A program made the position numbers and the translations under genes. DNA of 64,000 nt from Hohaiivirga sp031546825 (lineage in GTDB: Bacteria > Pseudomonadota > Alphaproteobacteria > Rhizobiales > Beijerinckiaceae): assembly GCA_031546825.1 (NCBI GenBank), contig JAVBJU010000001.1, forward strand, positions 1 through 64,000. Direction: 5' to 3'. Positions 52,496 through 61,725 of this stretch are shown piece after piece; position 1 is the stretch's first letter, and the number at the start of each line of letters is the position of its first letter. Below the pieces are notes generated by a model, which saw nothing but the letters and a program-made list of their open reading frames with translations, was not told the DNA's origin and did no database searches.

Positions 52496-53778
52496 GCGGA
52501 GAGCGCGCGCCTGATAGGCCGCAACGGATCGCTGTGGTGCTCAAAGGTTATCCGCGCTTGTCGGAAACCTTCATCGCCCAGGAGATTCTGGCACTGGAGA
52601 AGCGCGGTATCCCACTTGAAATCTGGTCGCTGCGCAAACCAACGGACCCCACCTTCCATCCGATGCACAAAGCCATCAGCGCTCCGCTGTTTTACCTGCC
52701 CGAATATCTCTATCAGGAGCCGTGGCGGGTGTTGCGGGGTATGATTTCGGCAACACGGCGCTCAGGCTTCACCCGCTTGATGCGTGTCTTCTGGCAGGAC
52801 TTGCGCCGAGACGGCACCGCTAACCGCATCCGCAGACTTGGACAGGCCTTCGTGATGGCGCGGGAACTGGCCGAGGATATCCGGCACATCCACGTGCATT
52901 TTCTGCACACCCCCGCCTCGGTTGTCCGCTATACCGCCCTCCTCACGGGCCGGAGCTGGAGCTTTTCGGCCCACGCCAAGGATATCTGGACAACCCCAGA
53001 CTGGGAGAAGCGAGAGAAGATTGCAGATGCCGCCTGGGGGGTGACGTGCACCGAACAGGGAGCGGCACATCTTGCAGAGCGCGCCGACGCCCCTGACAAA
53101 ATAAAGCTCCTCTATCATGGCCTTGACCTCGACCGCTTCCCCGAGCCGCCGCAAGCACGCCCACCGCGCGACGGTTCAGACCTGAGCGATCCGGTGCGTA
53201 TCATTTCTGTTGGCAGAGCCGTGGCTAAAAAGGGCTATGACGACCTCATTCTAGCGCTCGCCGCACTGCCGAAAGGCCTGCATTGGCAATTCGTCCATGT
53301 GGGCGGCGGCGAAATACTCACAACCTTGCAACAAAAGGCAGCGCGTGCGGGTCTTGACCGCCACATCGTCTTCATGGGTCCCAGAAACCAGACCGAGATC
53401 ATCACCCTCTTGCGCGAAGCAGACCTGTTCGTGCTGCCCTCGAAACGCGCCAAATCGGGCGATCAGGACGGGCTGCCCAATGTTCTGATGGAGGCCGCCA
53501 GCCAGAAACTCGCCATAGTGGCCACCGACTTCGCAGGGATTCCGGAATTCTTGCGCGATGGGCAGGATGGCATGCTGGTTCCGCCGTCCGACTGGGAAGC
53601 GCTTTCCAATGCCCTCAACCTGATGTGCCGGGACCCGAAAAAGCGCCACGCGTTCGGCTCATCCGCTTACACGCGTCTGCGCAACGATTTTTCGATGACC
53701 GGCGGCATCGACTGGCTCGAACAGCGCTTTCGGCCCACACACGCCGTCAAGTCAGAACCAGAGGTCGCACCCACGTGA
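52492..53778 (+). CDS. Glycosyltransferase family 4 (first)
   Basis: A 428-residue GT-B retaining glycosyltransferase. N-terminal part has VVLKGYPRLSETFIAQEILALE (about 15-36), as in polysaccharide GT4 enzymes; the donor domain has ISVGRAVAKKGYDDLILAL (about 235-253), HVGGGE, and the E-x7-E type end DGLPNVLMEAASQKLAIVATDFAGIPE (Glu about 329). Retaining transfer from a nucleotide sugar is expected. Starts at ATGA over the previous stop and overlaps the next gene by 4 bases. Confidence 0.92.
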   Translation: MSGERAPDRPQRIAVVLKGYPRLSETFIAQEILALEKRGIPLEIWSLRKPTDPTFHPMHKAISAPLFYLPEYLYQEPWRVLRGMISATRRSGFTRLMRVFWQDLRRDGTANRIRRLGQAFVMARELAEDIRHIHVHFLHTPASVVRYTALLTGRSWSFSAHAKDIWTTPDWEKREKIADAAWGVTCTEQGAAHLAERADAPDKIKLLYHGLDLDRFPEPPQARPPRDGSDLSDPVRIISVGRAVAKKGYDDLILALAALPKGLHWQFVHVGGGEILTTLQQKAARAGLDRHIVFMGPRNQTEIITLLREADLFVLPSKRAKSGDQDGLPNVLMEAASQKLAIVATDFAGIPEFLRDGQDGMLVPPSDWEALSNALNLMCRDPKKRHAFGSSAYTRLRNDFSMTGGIDWLEQRFRPTHAVKSEPEVAPT

Positions 53779-54896
53779 GCGAGATGTGCGACATCCTCTT
53801 CTACGCGCCCATGAAGCCGCCAGATCATCCGGTGCCCTCGGGTGATCGCACCATGGCGCGCTTGCTGATGAAGGCGCTTGATCGCGCGGGTTTTAAACCG
53901 GAAGCGATCAGCGACTTCCGCAGTTTTGAAAAGAACGGCGATCCGGCATCGCAGAATACCATTCGGCGTGAGGCTGAAGATGAGGCGCATCGCATCATCG
54001 CTCGGCTGCGCGCGCGGCCACGCCTACCGCGCCTATGGTTCAGCTATCACGTCTATTACAAATCGCCCGACTGGATCGGCCCGCTGGTTTGTGAAGCCCT
54101 CGGCATTCCTTACGCGGTCGCGGAGGGCAGCCGCGCCATGAAGCGGGCGCAAAGCCCATGGACCACAGGTCATAAAGGTGCAGAAAAGGCACTCGACGCC
54201 GCCGCTGTAATCTTCGCCATGACAACGCGTGATGAAGAGGCTTTGCGGGCACACGCGCCAACTGGCCAGGGCATCATTTCATTACCGCCCTTTGTTGACT
54301 TTGATGATTGGCCGCGCCCGGAACAATCTGCCTCTTCCAATCATCCAGCCGAACTTCTCACCGTCGCGATGATGCGGGAGGGCGACAAGCTGCAATCTTA
54401 TCGGCAACTCACTGAAGCGCTCAAGAAAGTCACACAGCCCTGGACACTAGACATCATCGGCGACGGGCCGTTGCGCCACGAGATCGAACCTTGGTTCGCG
54501 GGTGCCGATGGCACGGTGCGATGGCACGGGGAAGTGACCGACAAGGCCCGGCTCGCTGCGTTTTACAATGATGCCGACCTATTTGTCTGGCCCGCAGTGA
54601 ATGAGGCTTACGGCATGGTGCTGCTGGAAGCGCAGGCTTTTGGTTGCCCGGTGATTGCCGGAAATCACGGCGGCGTATCCGCTGTGGTTCGAGATGGCGA
54701 AACCGGGGTTCTGATCGCCCCGAACGATACAGAGGCCTTTGCGGCAAAAATTGATGGCCTGCTCGCAGACAGGGGGCGGTTGCGGGCGTTGGGCGATAAT
54801 GCACGGCAGTTCATTAGGGAAGAACGCAATCTCGACAGCGCATCGCGTATTCTTTCCGACGCCTTGCACCCGCTGATCACAGGAAGCCCCGCATGA
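53775..54896 (+). CDS. Glycosyltransferase family 4 (second)
   Basis: A 373-residue GT-B enzyme. Early APMKPPDHPVPSGDRTMARLL (about 9-29) and a donor domain with IIGDGPLRHEIEPW, WHGEVTDKARLAAFYNDADLFVWP and the E-x7-E motif NEAYGMVLLEAQAFGCPVIAG (about 274-294). GTG 53775 overlaps the previous stop in a GTGA junction and is preferred; ATG 53784 is possible. The open frame to 53625 lies inside the preceding gene. Ends in ATGA with the next gene. Confidence 0.9.
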   Translation: MSEMCDILFYAPMKPPDHPVPSGDRTMARLLMKALDRAGFKPEAISDFRSFEKNGDPASQNTIRREAEDEAHRIIARLRARPRLPRLWFSYHVYYKSPDWIGPLVCEALGIPYAVAEGSRAMKRAQSPWTTGHKGAEKALDAAAVIFAMTTRDEEALRAHAPTGQGIISLPPFVDFDDWPRPEQSASSNHPAELLTVAMMREGDKLQSYRQLTEALKKVTQPWTLDIIGDGPLRHEIEPWFAGADGTVRWHGEVTDKARLAAFYNDADLFVWPAVNEAYGMVLLEAQAFGCPVIAGNHGGVSAVVRDGETGVLIAPNDTEAFAAKIDGLLADRGRLRALGDNARQFIREERNLDSASRILSDALHPLITGSPA

Positions 54897-56035
54897 GCCT
54901 CTCCATCTTGATCCAGGTGACGCACCTGCTCGGCGCAGGCCATCTGACCCGGGCAGCGGCATTGGCGACGGCTTGCGCCGCACGCGGGCACCGCGTTGTG
55001 CTGATGTCGGGCGGGACGCCCCATGCCCTGCTGAACAACGCCAGCTTTGAGGCCGTGCAACTGCCGCCGGTGAAAATTGAAGGTACTGCTTTCACCAGCC
55101 TGCTGACGCCGCAGGGCATCGCGGCGGATAGCACCTATCTCACAGAAAGGCGAGAGCTCGCCGTTGCCACGGTGGAACGTTACGCCCCCGATGTGCTGAT
55201 TACCGAGCTCTTTCCCTTTGGCCGCCGCGTGCTGGCAGAAGAGTTTCTCGCGGTTATCCAAGGTGTTCGCGCGCAAGCAAAACCCACCATGGTGCTGGCG
55301 TCGATCCGCGATATCCTCGCGGCACCATCCCGCCCGGCCCGGGTGATTGAAACCGAACAACGGCTCAAAAGCCATTATGACGCTGTGCTCGTGCATGGCG
55401 ACCCGGCCTTTGTTCCGTTAGAGGCAAGCTGGCCGGTCTCTACGGAGATTGCGGGGATGCTGCATTATACCGGCTATATCGACAATCCAGATATGCCGTC
55501 CCACGGCCATACACATCGTTCCGAAATTATCGTTTCCGGCGGATCAAGCGCAGCAAGCCTGCTGCTTTATCGAAATGCAATCGCTGCGGCAGCCCAGATC
55601 CTTTATCAGTGGCGCATTCTGGTCGGACAGGGAGTAAGCGCTCCTGATTTCGACGCCCTCGTCACTACAGCGCCCGTCAATGTCATCGTTGAGCGTGTCC
55701 GGCCCGACTTCCGGGCACTGCTTGCGAGCGCGATGCTCTCGATCAGCCAATGCGGCTATAACACCGCCCTCGACGTGATGGGCGTGCCAGTGCGGCGGCT
55801 GTTCGTGCCATTCGAGGCAGATCACGAAACCGAACAACTCCTGCGCGCCGAAACATTAACAAAGCGCGGGTCTGCCGATGTATTGAGAGAGCGCGATCTT
55901 TCCTCGGCAACGCTAACCGCGGCAGTCATGCGTCTCCTGGGTGATGAAGCCCCTCCCCTGGCTCTGCTCAACCGAGACGGAGCGCAAAACAGCATCAAAT
56001 TTATCGAAAATCTGGCGCAAGGGGCGCGGCGATGA
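54893..56035 (+). CDS. Glycosyltransferase, MurG/GT28-like (second)
   Basis: A 380-residue GT-B enzyme related in plan to the first gene of the chain: QVTHLLGAGHLTRAAALA (about residues 7-24; GxGH loop), central MLHYTGYIDNP, then ISQCGYNTALDVMGVPVRRLFVPF (about 283-302) matching the GGYNT block of its paralogue, and a HETEQ element. The shared YTGY element and CGYNT/GGYNT motif suggest that the two arose by duplication and then took different acceptors. Overlaps neighbours by 4 bases on both sides. Confidence 0.88.
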   Translation: MSLSILIQVTHLLGAGHLTRAAALATACAARGHRVVLMSGGTPHALLNNASFEAVQLPPVKIEGTAFTSLLTPQGIAADSTYLTERRELAVATVERYAPDVLITELFPFGRRVLAEEFLAVIQGVRAQAKPTMVLASIRDILAAPSRPARVIETEQRLKSHYDAVLVHGDPAFVPLEASWPVSTEIAGMLHYTGYIDNPDMPSHGHTHRSEIIVSGGSSAASLLLYRNAIAAAAQILYQWRILVGQGVSAPDFDALVTTAPVNVIVERVRPDFRALLASAMLSISQCGYNTALDVMGVPVRRLFVPFEADHETEQLLRAETLTKRGSADVLRERDLSSATLTAAVMRLLGDEAPPLALLNRDGAQNSIKFIENLAQGARR

Positions 56036-56805
56036 CGGCGATGGGCGCACTCGACGCTGCGTTAAAAACCGCAGAAGATACCGGAACGAAAATCGCCTTC
56101 TGGTGGCGCGATGACGACGCTGTCGCGCCGTCTCCGGCACTGGACCGGCTGATATCCCTAGGCAACTGCTATGGCCTACCGCAAGCGCTCGCTGTCATTC
56201 CGGCAGCGTTTGAGCCGTCTTTAGCGCCTTATATACGCGAACACGCAAATGTCTCGGTTCTGGTGCATGGCCTCAACCATCATAATTATGCACCGCAAGG
56301 CGAAAAGAAGGCCGAGTTTGGCCCCCATCGACCAATTGGCACGCTCGCGGCAGAAGTTGAAGAAGCGCTCGCTTTGATGCGTGATACCTTTTCTGACAAG
56401 CTCACCCCCGTTTTTGTGCCGCCGTGGAACCGTATTACCGCCGATCTTCTCCCCCGCCTTGCAACCAGCGGGCTCACCGGCCTCTCAACCTTCGGTGAGC
56501 GCACCAACACTGAAGCCGCTCCGGGCCTCGCATGGGTGAATACCCATATCGACCCCATCGATTGGCACGGTAGCCGCAGCGTGTTGGATATGGATATTTT
56601 GAGCGATAAGCTCGCCCGCGCCATCCTGCGGCGCGTCCGCAAAGAAACAACTGAGCCCATCGGACTTCTCACGCACCACCGTGTGCACGACGAAGCGATC
56701 TGGTCTTACTGTGAGCGTCTCATCGCCCGCCTGAGTGAAGAAGCCTGCATCTATTTTAGCGATATACGGTGCCATCTACCGCATGACAGCGGAGAAGATA
56801 TCTGA
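56032..56805 (+). CDS. Polysaccharide deacetylase-like protein
   Basis: A 257-residue protein of the NodB/deacetylase-like superfamily. The metal and catalytic landmarks are recognisable: FWWRDDDAV (about residues 21-29), metal His pair in VHGLNHHNYAP (about 79-89), VPPWNRI (about 125) and THHRVHDE (about 217). No signal peptide is apparent, so it probably works in the cytoplasm on a glycan or glycolipid precursor, which suits its place at the end of a glycosyltransferase chain. It begins in the previous stop codon (ATGA); a second ATG follows three codons later. Confidence 0.85.
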   Translation: MTAMGALDAALKTAEDTGTKIAFWWRDDDAVAPSPALDRLISLGNCYGLPQALAVIPAAFEPSLAPYIREHANVSVLVHGLNHHNYAPQGEKKAEFGPHRPIGTLAAEVEEALALMRDTFSDKLTPVFVPPWNRITADLLPRLATSGLTGLSTFGERTNTEAAPGLAWVNTHIDPIDWHGSRSVLDMDILSDKLARAILRRVRKETTEPIGLLTHHRVHDEAIWSYCERLIARLSEEACIYFSDIRCHLPHDSGEDI

Positions 56806-56823
56806 TTTGTTAGCCTCTGAACC

Positions 56824-56858
56824 GCCTCCATACATTATTACAATGGGGGGCCTTTTTT
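56824..56858 (+). terminator. Terminator after the glycosyltransferase unit
   Basis: CCTCCAT pairs with ATGGGGG (one G-U) across an 11-base AT-rich loop, then GCC and TTTTTT. It lies 19 bases after the deacetylase stop and before yejF. Confidence 0.7.
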
Positions 56859-56903
56859 CGGAGATTTATGCGCCTGACGTGAGATAGAGGAATAAGCCTT
56901 TCC

Positions 56904-58766
56904 ATGGACAACACGTTGCTCGATATCGTGGATCTCAGCGTTGGCTTCGGCTCTGGCGATGATTTTGTCCGCGCTATCGATGGTGTTTCCTTTTCAATTC
57001 CGACGGGTCGAACCATGGCGCTGGTCGGCGAATCCGGCTCGGGAAAGTCCGTCACGGCTCAGTCGATCTTGCGCATTCTGCCCAATCAGGCGCGAATTGC
57101 CGGTGGGCAAATCCTGTTCAAACCGAAGACTGGCAACGAAAAAGTGGATATCACCACGTTCGATGCAGACGGCAAAGCCATGCGATCGCTGCGCGGCGGC
57201 GATATCGCGATGATTTTTCAGGAGCCCATGACCTCGCTGTCACCCCTGCATACGGTGGGGGATCAGGTTTCCGAAGCGATGATGCTGCATCGCCCCTGCA
57301 CACGCAGGGAAGCCTTGCTGCAAACCGTCGAGGTCTTCAAGCGCGTGGGTTTCGTTGACCCGGAGCGATTGCTGAAGGCTTATCCGTTCGAGTTATCCGG
57401 CGGCTTGCGCCAGCGCGCCATGATCGCCATGGCGCTGATTACCCGCCCCTCCCTGCTCATCGCCGATGAGCCGACGACTGCACTCGATGTGACGACGCAA
57501 GCCCAGATTCTCGACCTGATGCGCGAATTGCAGGACGAGACGGGAATGTCGATCCTGTTGATCACCCACGATCTCGGCATTGTTGCCAATATGGCAGAGA
57601 CGGTTGCGGTGATGTATCGGGGCCGCATCGTCGAATCCGGTACGCGCGACGATATCTTTCTCGACCCGCAACACGCCTATCTCAAGGCGCTGCTCAGGGC
57701 GATCCCGCGTTTTGCCATGCCACCCCATGAGCGGCTACAACCAATCCGCGAAATCCGCACGGCCATTCCCGCGCCCGCCCCCGCCCGGAAGACCGACAAC
57801 GGGGGCTTGATGCTCGATGTGCAGAGTATCTCCAAGAGCTATACCATGCGCGCCGGATGGTTTAGCGGGGAAGCCCGCACAGTTGATGCGGTGCGCGGCG
57901 TCAGCCTGACTATCCCCGAAGGAAAGACCTTAGGCCTTGTCGGCGAATCCGGATGCGGCAAGACCACAGTCGCCAAGATGATCGCACGCGCCTTGCCGAC
58001 CGATGGCGGGCGTATTCTCTATTCCGACGGAACGCGGCAACATGACGTGGCGGCGCTCGATGGCAATGATCTCACGGCGTATCGCCGCGCGGTACAGTTC
58101 ATCTTTCAGGACCCGTTTTCATCGCTGAACCCGCGCATGACCGTGAGCGAAATCCTCACCGAACCGCTTGATATCCATCACCAGGGCATCCCCGATGAAC
58201 AGATCGCCACCGCCCGCCGCCTGCTCGATATGGTTGGCCTGCCCGCCTCCGGGCTGGATCGTTACCCGCATTCCTTCTCCGGCGGGCAGCGCCAGCGCAT
58301 CGGTATTGCGCGCGCGCTCGCCCTGCAACCGCGTCTGCTGCTGTGTGATGAACCCGTCTCGGCGCTCGACGTGTCGGTGCAGGCACAGGTGCTCAACCTG
58401 CTGAAGGATTTGCAGGCGGCCCTCGGCCTGTCATACCTGTTTGTGTCGCACAACCTCGCCGTGGTTGATTACATTGCCGACACCATCGCCGTGATGTGCC
58501 GGGGCCTGATTGTCGAGCAGGCTCCCAAAGCCGCATTATTCAACACACCGCGCCATCCCTACACCCAAGCGTTGCTCGCAGCGGTGCCCGAGCCAGACCT
58601 CGACCGACCGCTTGATTTCACCCTTTTGCGCGCAGGCCATCTTTCCAACCCGACCCATTGGCCAGAGCCCTTCTGCCTTCCAGCAGGCGGCATTGGGGTC
58701 ATGCGGGAGGAAAGCCCTGGTCATTTTGTCCGGGTCAACACAATGAGCGAGGAGACATTGCTATGA
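56904..58766 (+). CDS. yejF: Peptide ABC importer ATPase with two ATPase domains (YejF type)
   Basis: A 620-residue protein with two ATPase domains. First (about 5-290): Walker A GESGSGKSV, Q-loop MIFQEPMTSLSPLH, signature LSGGLRQRAMIAMAL, Walker B LLIADEPTTALD. Second (about 305-590): Walker A GESGCGKTT, FIFQDPFSSLNPR, SGGQRQRIGIARAL, Walker B LLLCDEPVSALD. This fused form powers Yej-type oligopeptide importers (microcin C uptake, peptide resistance). First gene of the unit here, with ATPase before binding protein; the C-terminus overlaps the binding-protein start by 4 bases. Confidence 0.92.
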   Translation: MDNTLLDIVDLSVGFGSGDDFVRAIDGVSFSIPTGRTMALVGESGSGKSVTAQSILRILPNQARIAGGQILFKPKTGNEKVDITTFDADGKAMRSLRGGDIAMIFQEPMTSLSPLHTVGDQVSEAMMLHRPCTRREALLQTVEVFKRVGFVDPERLLKAYPFELSGGLRQRAMIAMALITRPSLLIADEPTTALDVTTQAQILDLMRELQDETGMSILLITHDLGIVANMAETVAVMYRGRIVESGTRDDIFLDPQHAYLKALLRAIPRFAMPPHERLQPIREIRTAIPAPAPARKTDNGGLMLDVQSISKSYTMRAGWFSGEARTVDAVRGVSLTIPEGKTLGLVGESGCGKTTVAKMIARALPTDGGRILYSDGTRQHDVAALDGNDLTAYRRAVQFIFQDPFSSLNPRMTVSEILTEPLDIHHQGIPDEQIATARRLLDMVGLPASGLDRYPHSFSGGQRQRIGIARALALQPRLLLCDEPVSALDVSVQAQVLNLLKDLQAALGLSYLFVSHNLAVVDYIADTIAVMCRGLIVEQAPKAALFNTPRHPYTQALLAAVPEPDLDRPLDFTLLRAGHLSNPTHWPEPFCLPAGGIGVMREESPGHFVRVNTMSEETLL

Positions 58767-60706
58767 TCCGGCTCATTCAAGCCACTTTCCTTTCCGCTTT
58801 TCTGGCCTTGATGGTATCCACTCACCCGACACGGGCCGAAAGCGTTGTTGAACCGCAGGAAAGCGGATTTCTGGCGGAGCGGGTTGCGGCAGGCACATTG
58901 CCCCCCGTTGCGCAACGTCTGCCGAAGCGTCCGCTGGTCATTGATCTTGCCGCCAAGGGGCGTCAGTTCGGCAATCCCGGTGGCGATTTCATCACCATAG
59001 TCTCCCGCGCCCGTGACCTGCGCTATCAATCGGCATCGGGTTATGCCCGCCTTGTTGCCTATGATGAAAATTTCGAGCTTTACCCGGATATTCTTGAATC
59101 TGTCGACAATCAGGGCGACCGGGTTTTCACCCTGCACATCAGACCCAGCCATCGCTGGTCAGACGGAGCCCCCTTCACCGCCGAGGATTTCCGTTTTTTC
59201 TGGCAGGATATTGCCAATAATCCTTCCATCATGCCTTCCGGACCACCGGAGTTCATGTTGGCCGACGGAAAAATGCCGCGCTTTGAGGTGATTGATCCGC
59301 TCACCGTGCGCTACACATGGGACAAGCCCAACCCACGGTTTTTGCCGCAGCTTGCCAACCCGCGTGACCCGTTCATCTATCGCCCGTTCCATTTTCTAAA
59401 AGATTTTCACGCCCGATATGCTGACGAAGCAGTGTTGAATGAGCGGGCACATAAACAGAAACTCAAATCCTGGGCCGGTCTGTTCAACCGCATGGATTCG
59501 ATGTACGACCTGCTCGATCCCGAACTGCCAACGCTTCAGCCATGGCGTCCGGTCACCCGCGCGCCTGCCAATCGCTATTATTTCGAGCGTAATCCCTTCT
59601 ACCATCGCGTCGATTCGCGGGGCGTGCAATTGCCCTATGTGGACCGGCTTGTCTTCGATATTGCCGCAGCGGGACTGATGGCGGCCAAGGCCAATGCCGG
59701 TGAGGTCGATCTCCTCGGGCGCGGACTGACCATGCGCGACGTGCCCGTGCTGAAGGAAGGCGAGAAGATCAAGGGCTATCGCACCCATCTCTGGCGGGTT
59801 GCCCGTGGCTCGGAACTGGCGCTCTACCCCAATCTCAACTGCACCGATCCGGCTTTCCGCGCCCTCAACCGCGATGCCCGTTTTCGTAAGGCGCTATCAC
59901 TCGGCATCAAACGCCACACCATCAATATGGTGCTGATGTTCGGCCTTGGCATGGAAGGCAACAATACCGTCATTCAGCGCTCTCCGTTATATGACGACGC
60001 ATTCCGCACCCTCAATGCGCAATATGATCTGACTGAGGCCAATCGTCTGCTGGATGAGCTGGGGCTAAAACGCTCTGCCCCCGGCGCGCGGCGCCTTCTC
60101 CCCGATGGGCGTCCACTGAGCATTGTGGTTGAACTTGATGGTGACCAGTTGATGATGGCCGATGGCTTGAGCCTGGTTGGCGAGTCCTGGCGCGATCTTG
60201 GCATCCATCTCATCGTCAAACCCCAGGACCGCGCTATCCTCAACAACCGGGTCTATGCCGGGCAAACCGTCATGTCGGCGAGTGTCGGTCTCGACAACGC
60301 CCTGCCCACCGGGGCAACCCCACCGACCGAACTGGCACCCATGCGGCAGGATAACCTCGCCTGGCCACGATGGGGCCAATACATTGAAACCAAAGGCATG
60401 AGTGGCGAGCCCATCGACATTGCCGAGGCGCAAGAACTGGCGCGCCTTTACGATGCATGGCTTGCAACCGCCGATACCAGCAAACAGGCGGATATCTGGC
60501 GGAAAATGCTCAGGAACCACGCAGAGAATGTGTGGAGCATCGGCACCGTCACCGGCTCCATTCACCCGCTCGTGGTCAAGAACGGTCTGATGAATGTGCC
60601 GGAGCGGGCCTTCTTTTCCTGGCAGCCCACGTCTTTGATCGGCGTCTACCGCATGGACGAGTTTTTCTGGGATGATCCATCGCGCCACACGGGGAGCAAC
60701 CGATGA
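58763..60706 (+). CDS. yejA: Peptide ABC importer binding protein (YejA type)
   Basis: A 647-residue family 5 extracellular binding protein. Signal peptide about residues 1-24, cleaved near TRAE. The mature part has the family blocks VFTLHIRPSHRWSDGAPFTAEDFRFFW (landmark about 123-149) and, further on, NRDARFRKALSLGIKRHTIN (about 370-389). It is longer than usual for the family. ATG 58763 lies in the yejF stop (ATGA); the frame is open upstream inside yejF. It should hand peptides to the permeases encoded next. Confidence 0.9.
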   Translation: MIRLIQATFLSAFLALMVSTHPTRAESVVEPQESGFLAERVAAGTLPPVAQRLPKRPLVIDLAAKGRQFGNPGGDFITIVSRARDLRYQSASGYARLVAYDENFELYPDILESVDNQGDRVFTLHIRPSHRWSDGAPFTAEDFRFFWQDIANNPSIMPSGPPEFMLADGKMPRFEVIDPLTVRYTWDKPNPRFLPQLANPRDPFIYRPFHFLKDFHARYADEAVLNERAHKQKLKSWAGLFNRMDSMYDLLDPELPTLQPWRPVTRAPANRYYFERNPFYHRVDSRGVQLPYVDRLVFDIAAAGLMAAKANAGEVDLLGRGLTMRDVPVLKEGEKIKGYRTHLWRVARGSELALYPNLNCTDPAFRALNRDARFRKALSLGIKRHTINMVLMFGLGMEGNNTVIQRSPLYDDAFRTLNAQYDLTEANRLLDELGLKRSAPGARRLLPDGRPLSIVVELDGDQLMMADGLSLVGESWRDLGIHLIVKPQDRAILNNRVYAGQTVMSASVGLDNALPTGATPPTELAPMRQDNLAWPRWGQYIETKGMSGEPIDIAEAQELARLYDAWLATADTSKQADIWRKMLRNHAENVWSIGTVTGSIHPLVVKNGLMNVPERAFFSWQPTSLIGVYRMDEFFWDDPSRHTGSNR

Positions 60707-61725
60707 TCCGCTTCCTCATCCGGCGCATTCTGGCAATGGCGGTGTCACTCACCATCATCTCGGCTTTGATTTTTTTCATCATCAAGCTGCCACCAGGCGA
60801 CTATCTGTCGAACCAGATCGCGGAACTTCGCGCACAAGGGGAAGGTGCCTCGGCGGAAAAAGCCATCTTCCTCATTCGCGAGTACGGGCTCGATCTGCCG
60901 CTGTGGAAGCAATATCTGGTCTGGGTCGGTGCATGGCCCGGCCCCAACGGCTTTTCCGGGCTACTGCAAGGCGACTGGGGCTGGTCGTTCGAGTATGACC
61001 GCCCGGTGCGCGAAGTGCTCGGCGAAGCGTTGTGGCTGACCCTTGTGGTCAACATCGCCGCCGTCATCTTCGTGCATGTGGTGGCAATTCCGGTCGCGCT
61101 CTATTCGGCGACACGGCAGTATTCCTTCGGTGACTACCTTGCCACCTTCATCGGTTATATCGGATTGTCCGGCCCAACCTTTCTGCTCGCCATTCTGCTG
61201 TTATTTTATCTCAACCGCTGGTTTGGCATCTCCATCGGCGGCCTCTACGACCCATGGTTCTATGGCGAACCGTGGAGTTGGGCGAAGATCAAATCGCTCA
61301 TGCTGCATCTCATTGTGCCAACGCTGGCAATTGGCCTTTCAGGCACCGCCGCGATCATCCGCCGCGTGCGCGCCAACCTGCTCGACGAGTTGAACAAACA
61401 ATATTACATCACCGCCAAAGCCAAAGGCATGCCGCCCACACGGGCACTTCTGAAATATCCGTTCCGCATGTCGCTTAACCCCTTCATTGCCGATATCGGC
61501 AATCTGTTGCCGCATCTCATCTCTGGCTCTGTGCTGGTCTCGACCGTGTTGAGCCTGCCAACAACCGGCCCCATCCTGCTGGCGGCTCTCAAGAAGCAGG
61601 ACCAATATCTTGCTGGCTTCATCCTGCTGTTCGTCGCTTTTCTAACGGTCGTCGGTATGTTGATCTCAGATCTCATGCTGGCCTGGCTTGACCCGCGTAT
61701 CCGCCTGGGAGGGAGTCGGAAATGA
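60703..61725 (+). CDS. yejB: Peptide ABC importer permease (YejB type)
   Basis: A 340-residue DppB/OppB-family permease with six helices. N-terminal helix FLIRRILAMAVSLTIISALIFF, then PPGDYLSNQI (about 33-42), RPVREVLGEALWLTL and the EAA coupling loop YITAKAKGMPPTRALLKYPFR (about 240-259). Overlaps yejA and yejE by 4 bases each, so the four genes are translationally coupled. Confidence 0.92.
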   Translation: MIRFLIRRILAMAVSLTIISALIFFIIKLPPGDYLSNQIAELRAQGEGASAEKAIFLIREYGLDLPLWKQYLVWVGAWPGPNGFSGLLQGDWGWSFEYDRPVREVLGEALWLTLVVNIAAVIFVHVVAIPVALYSATRQYSFGDYLATFIGYIGLSGPTFLLAILLLFYLNRWFGISIGGLYDPWFYGEPWSWAKIKSLMLHLIVPTLAIGLSGTAAIIRRVRANLLDELNKQYYITAKAKGMPPTRALLKYPFRMSLNPFIADIGNLLPHLISGSVLVSTVLSLPTTGPILLAALKKQDQYLAGFILLFVAFLTVVGMLISDLMLAWLDPRIRLGGSRK

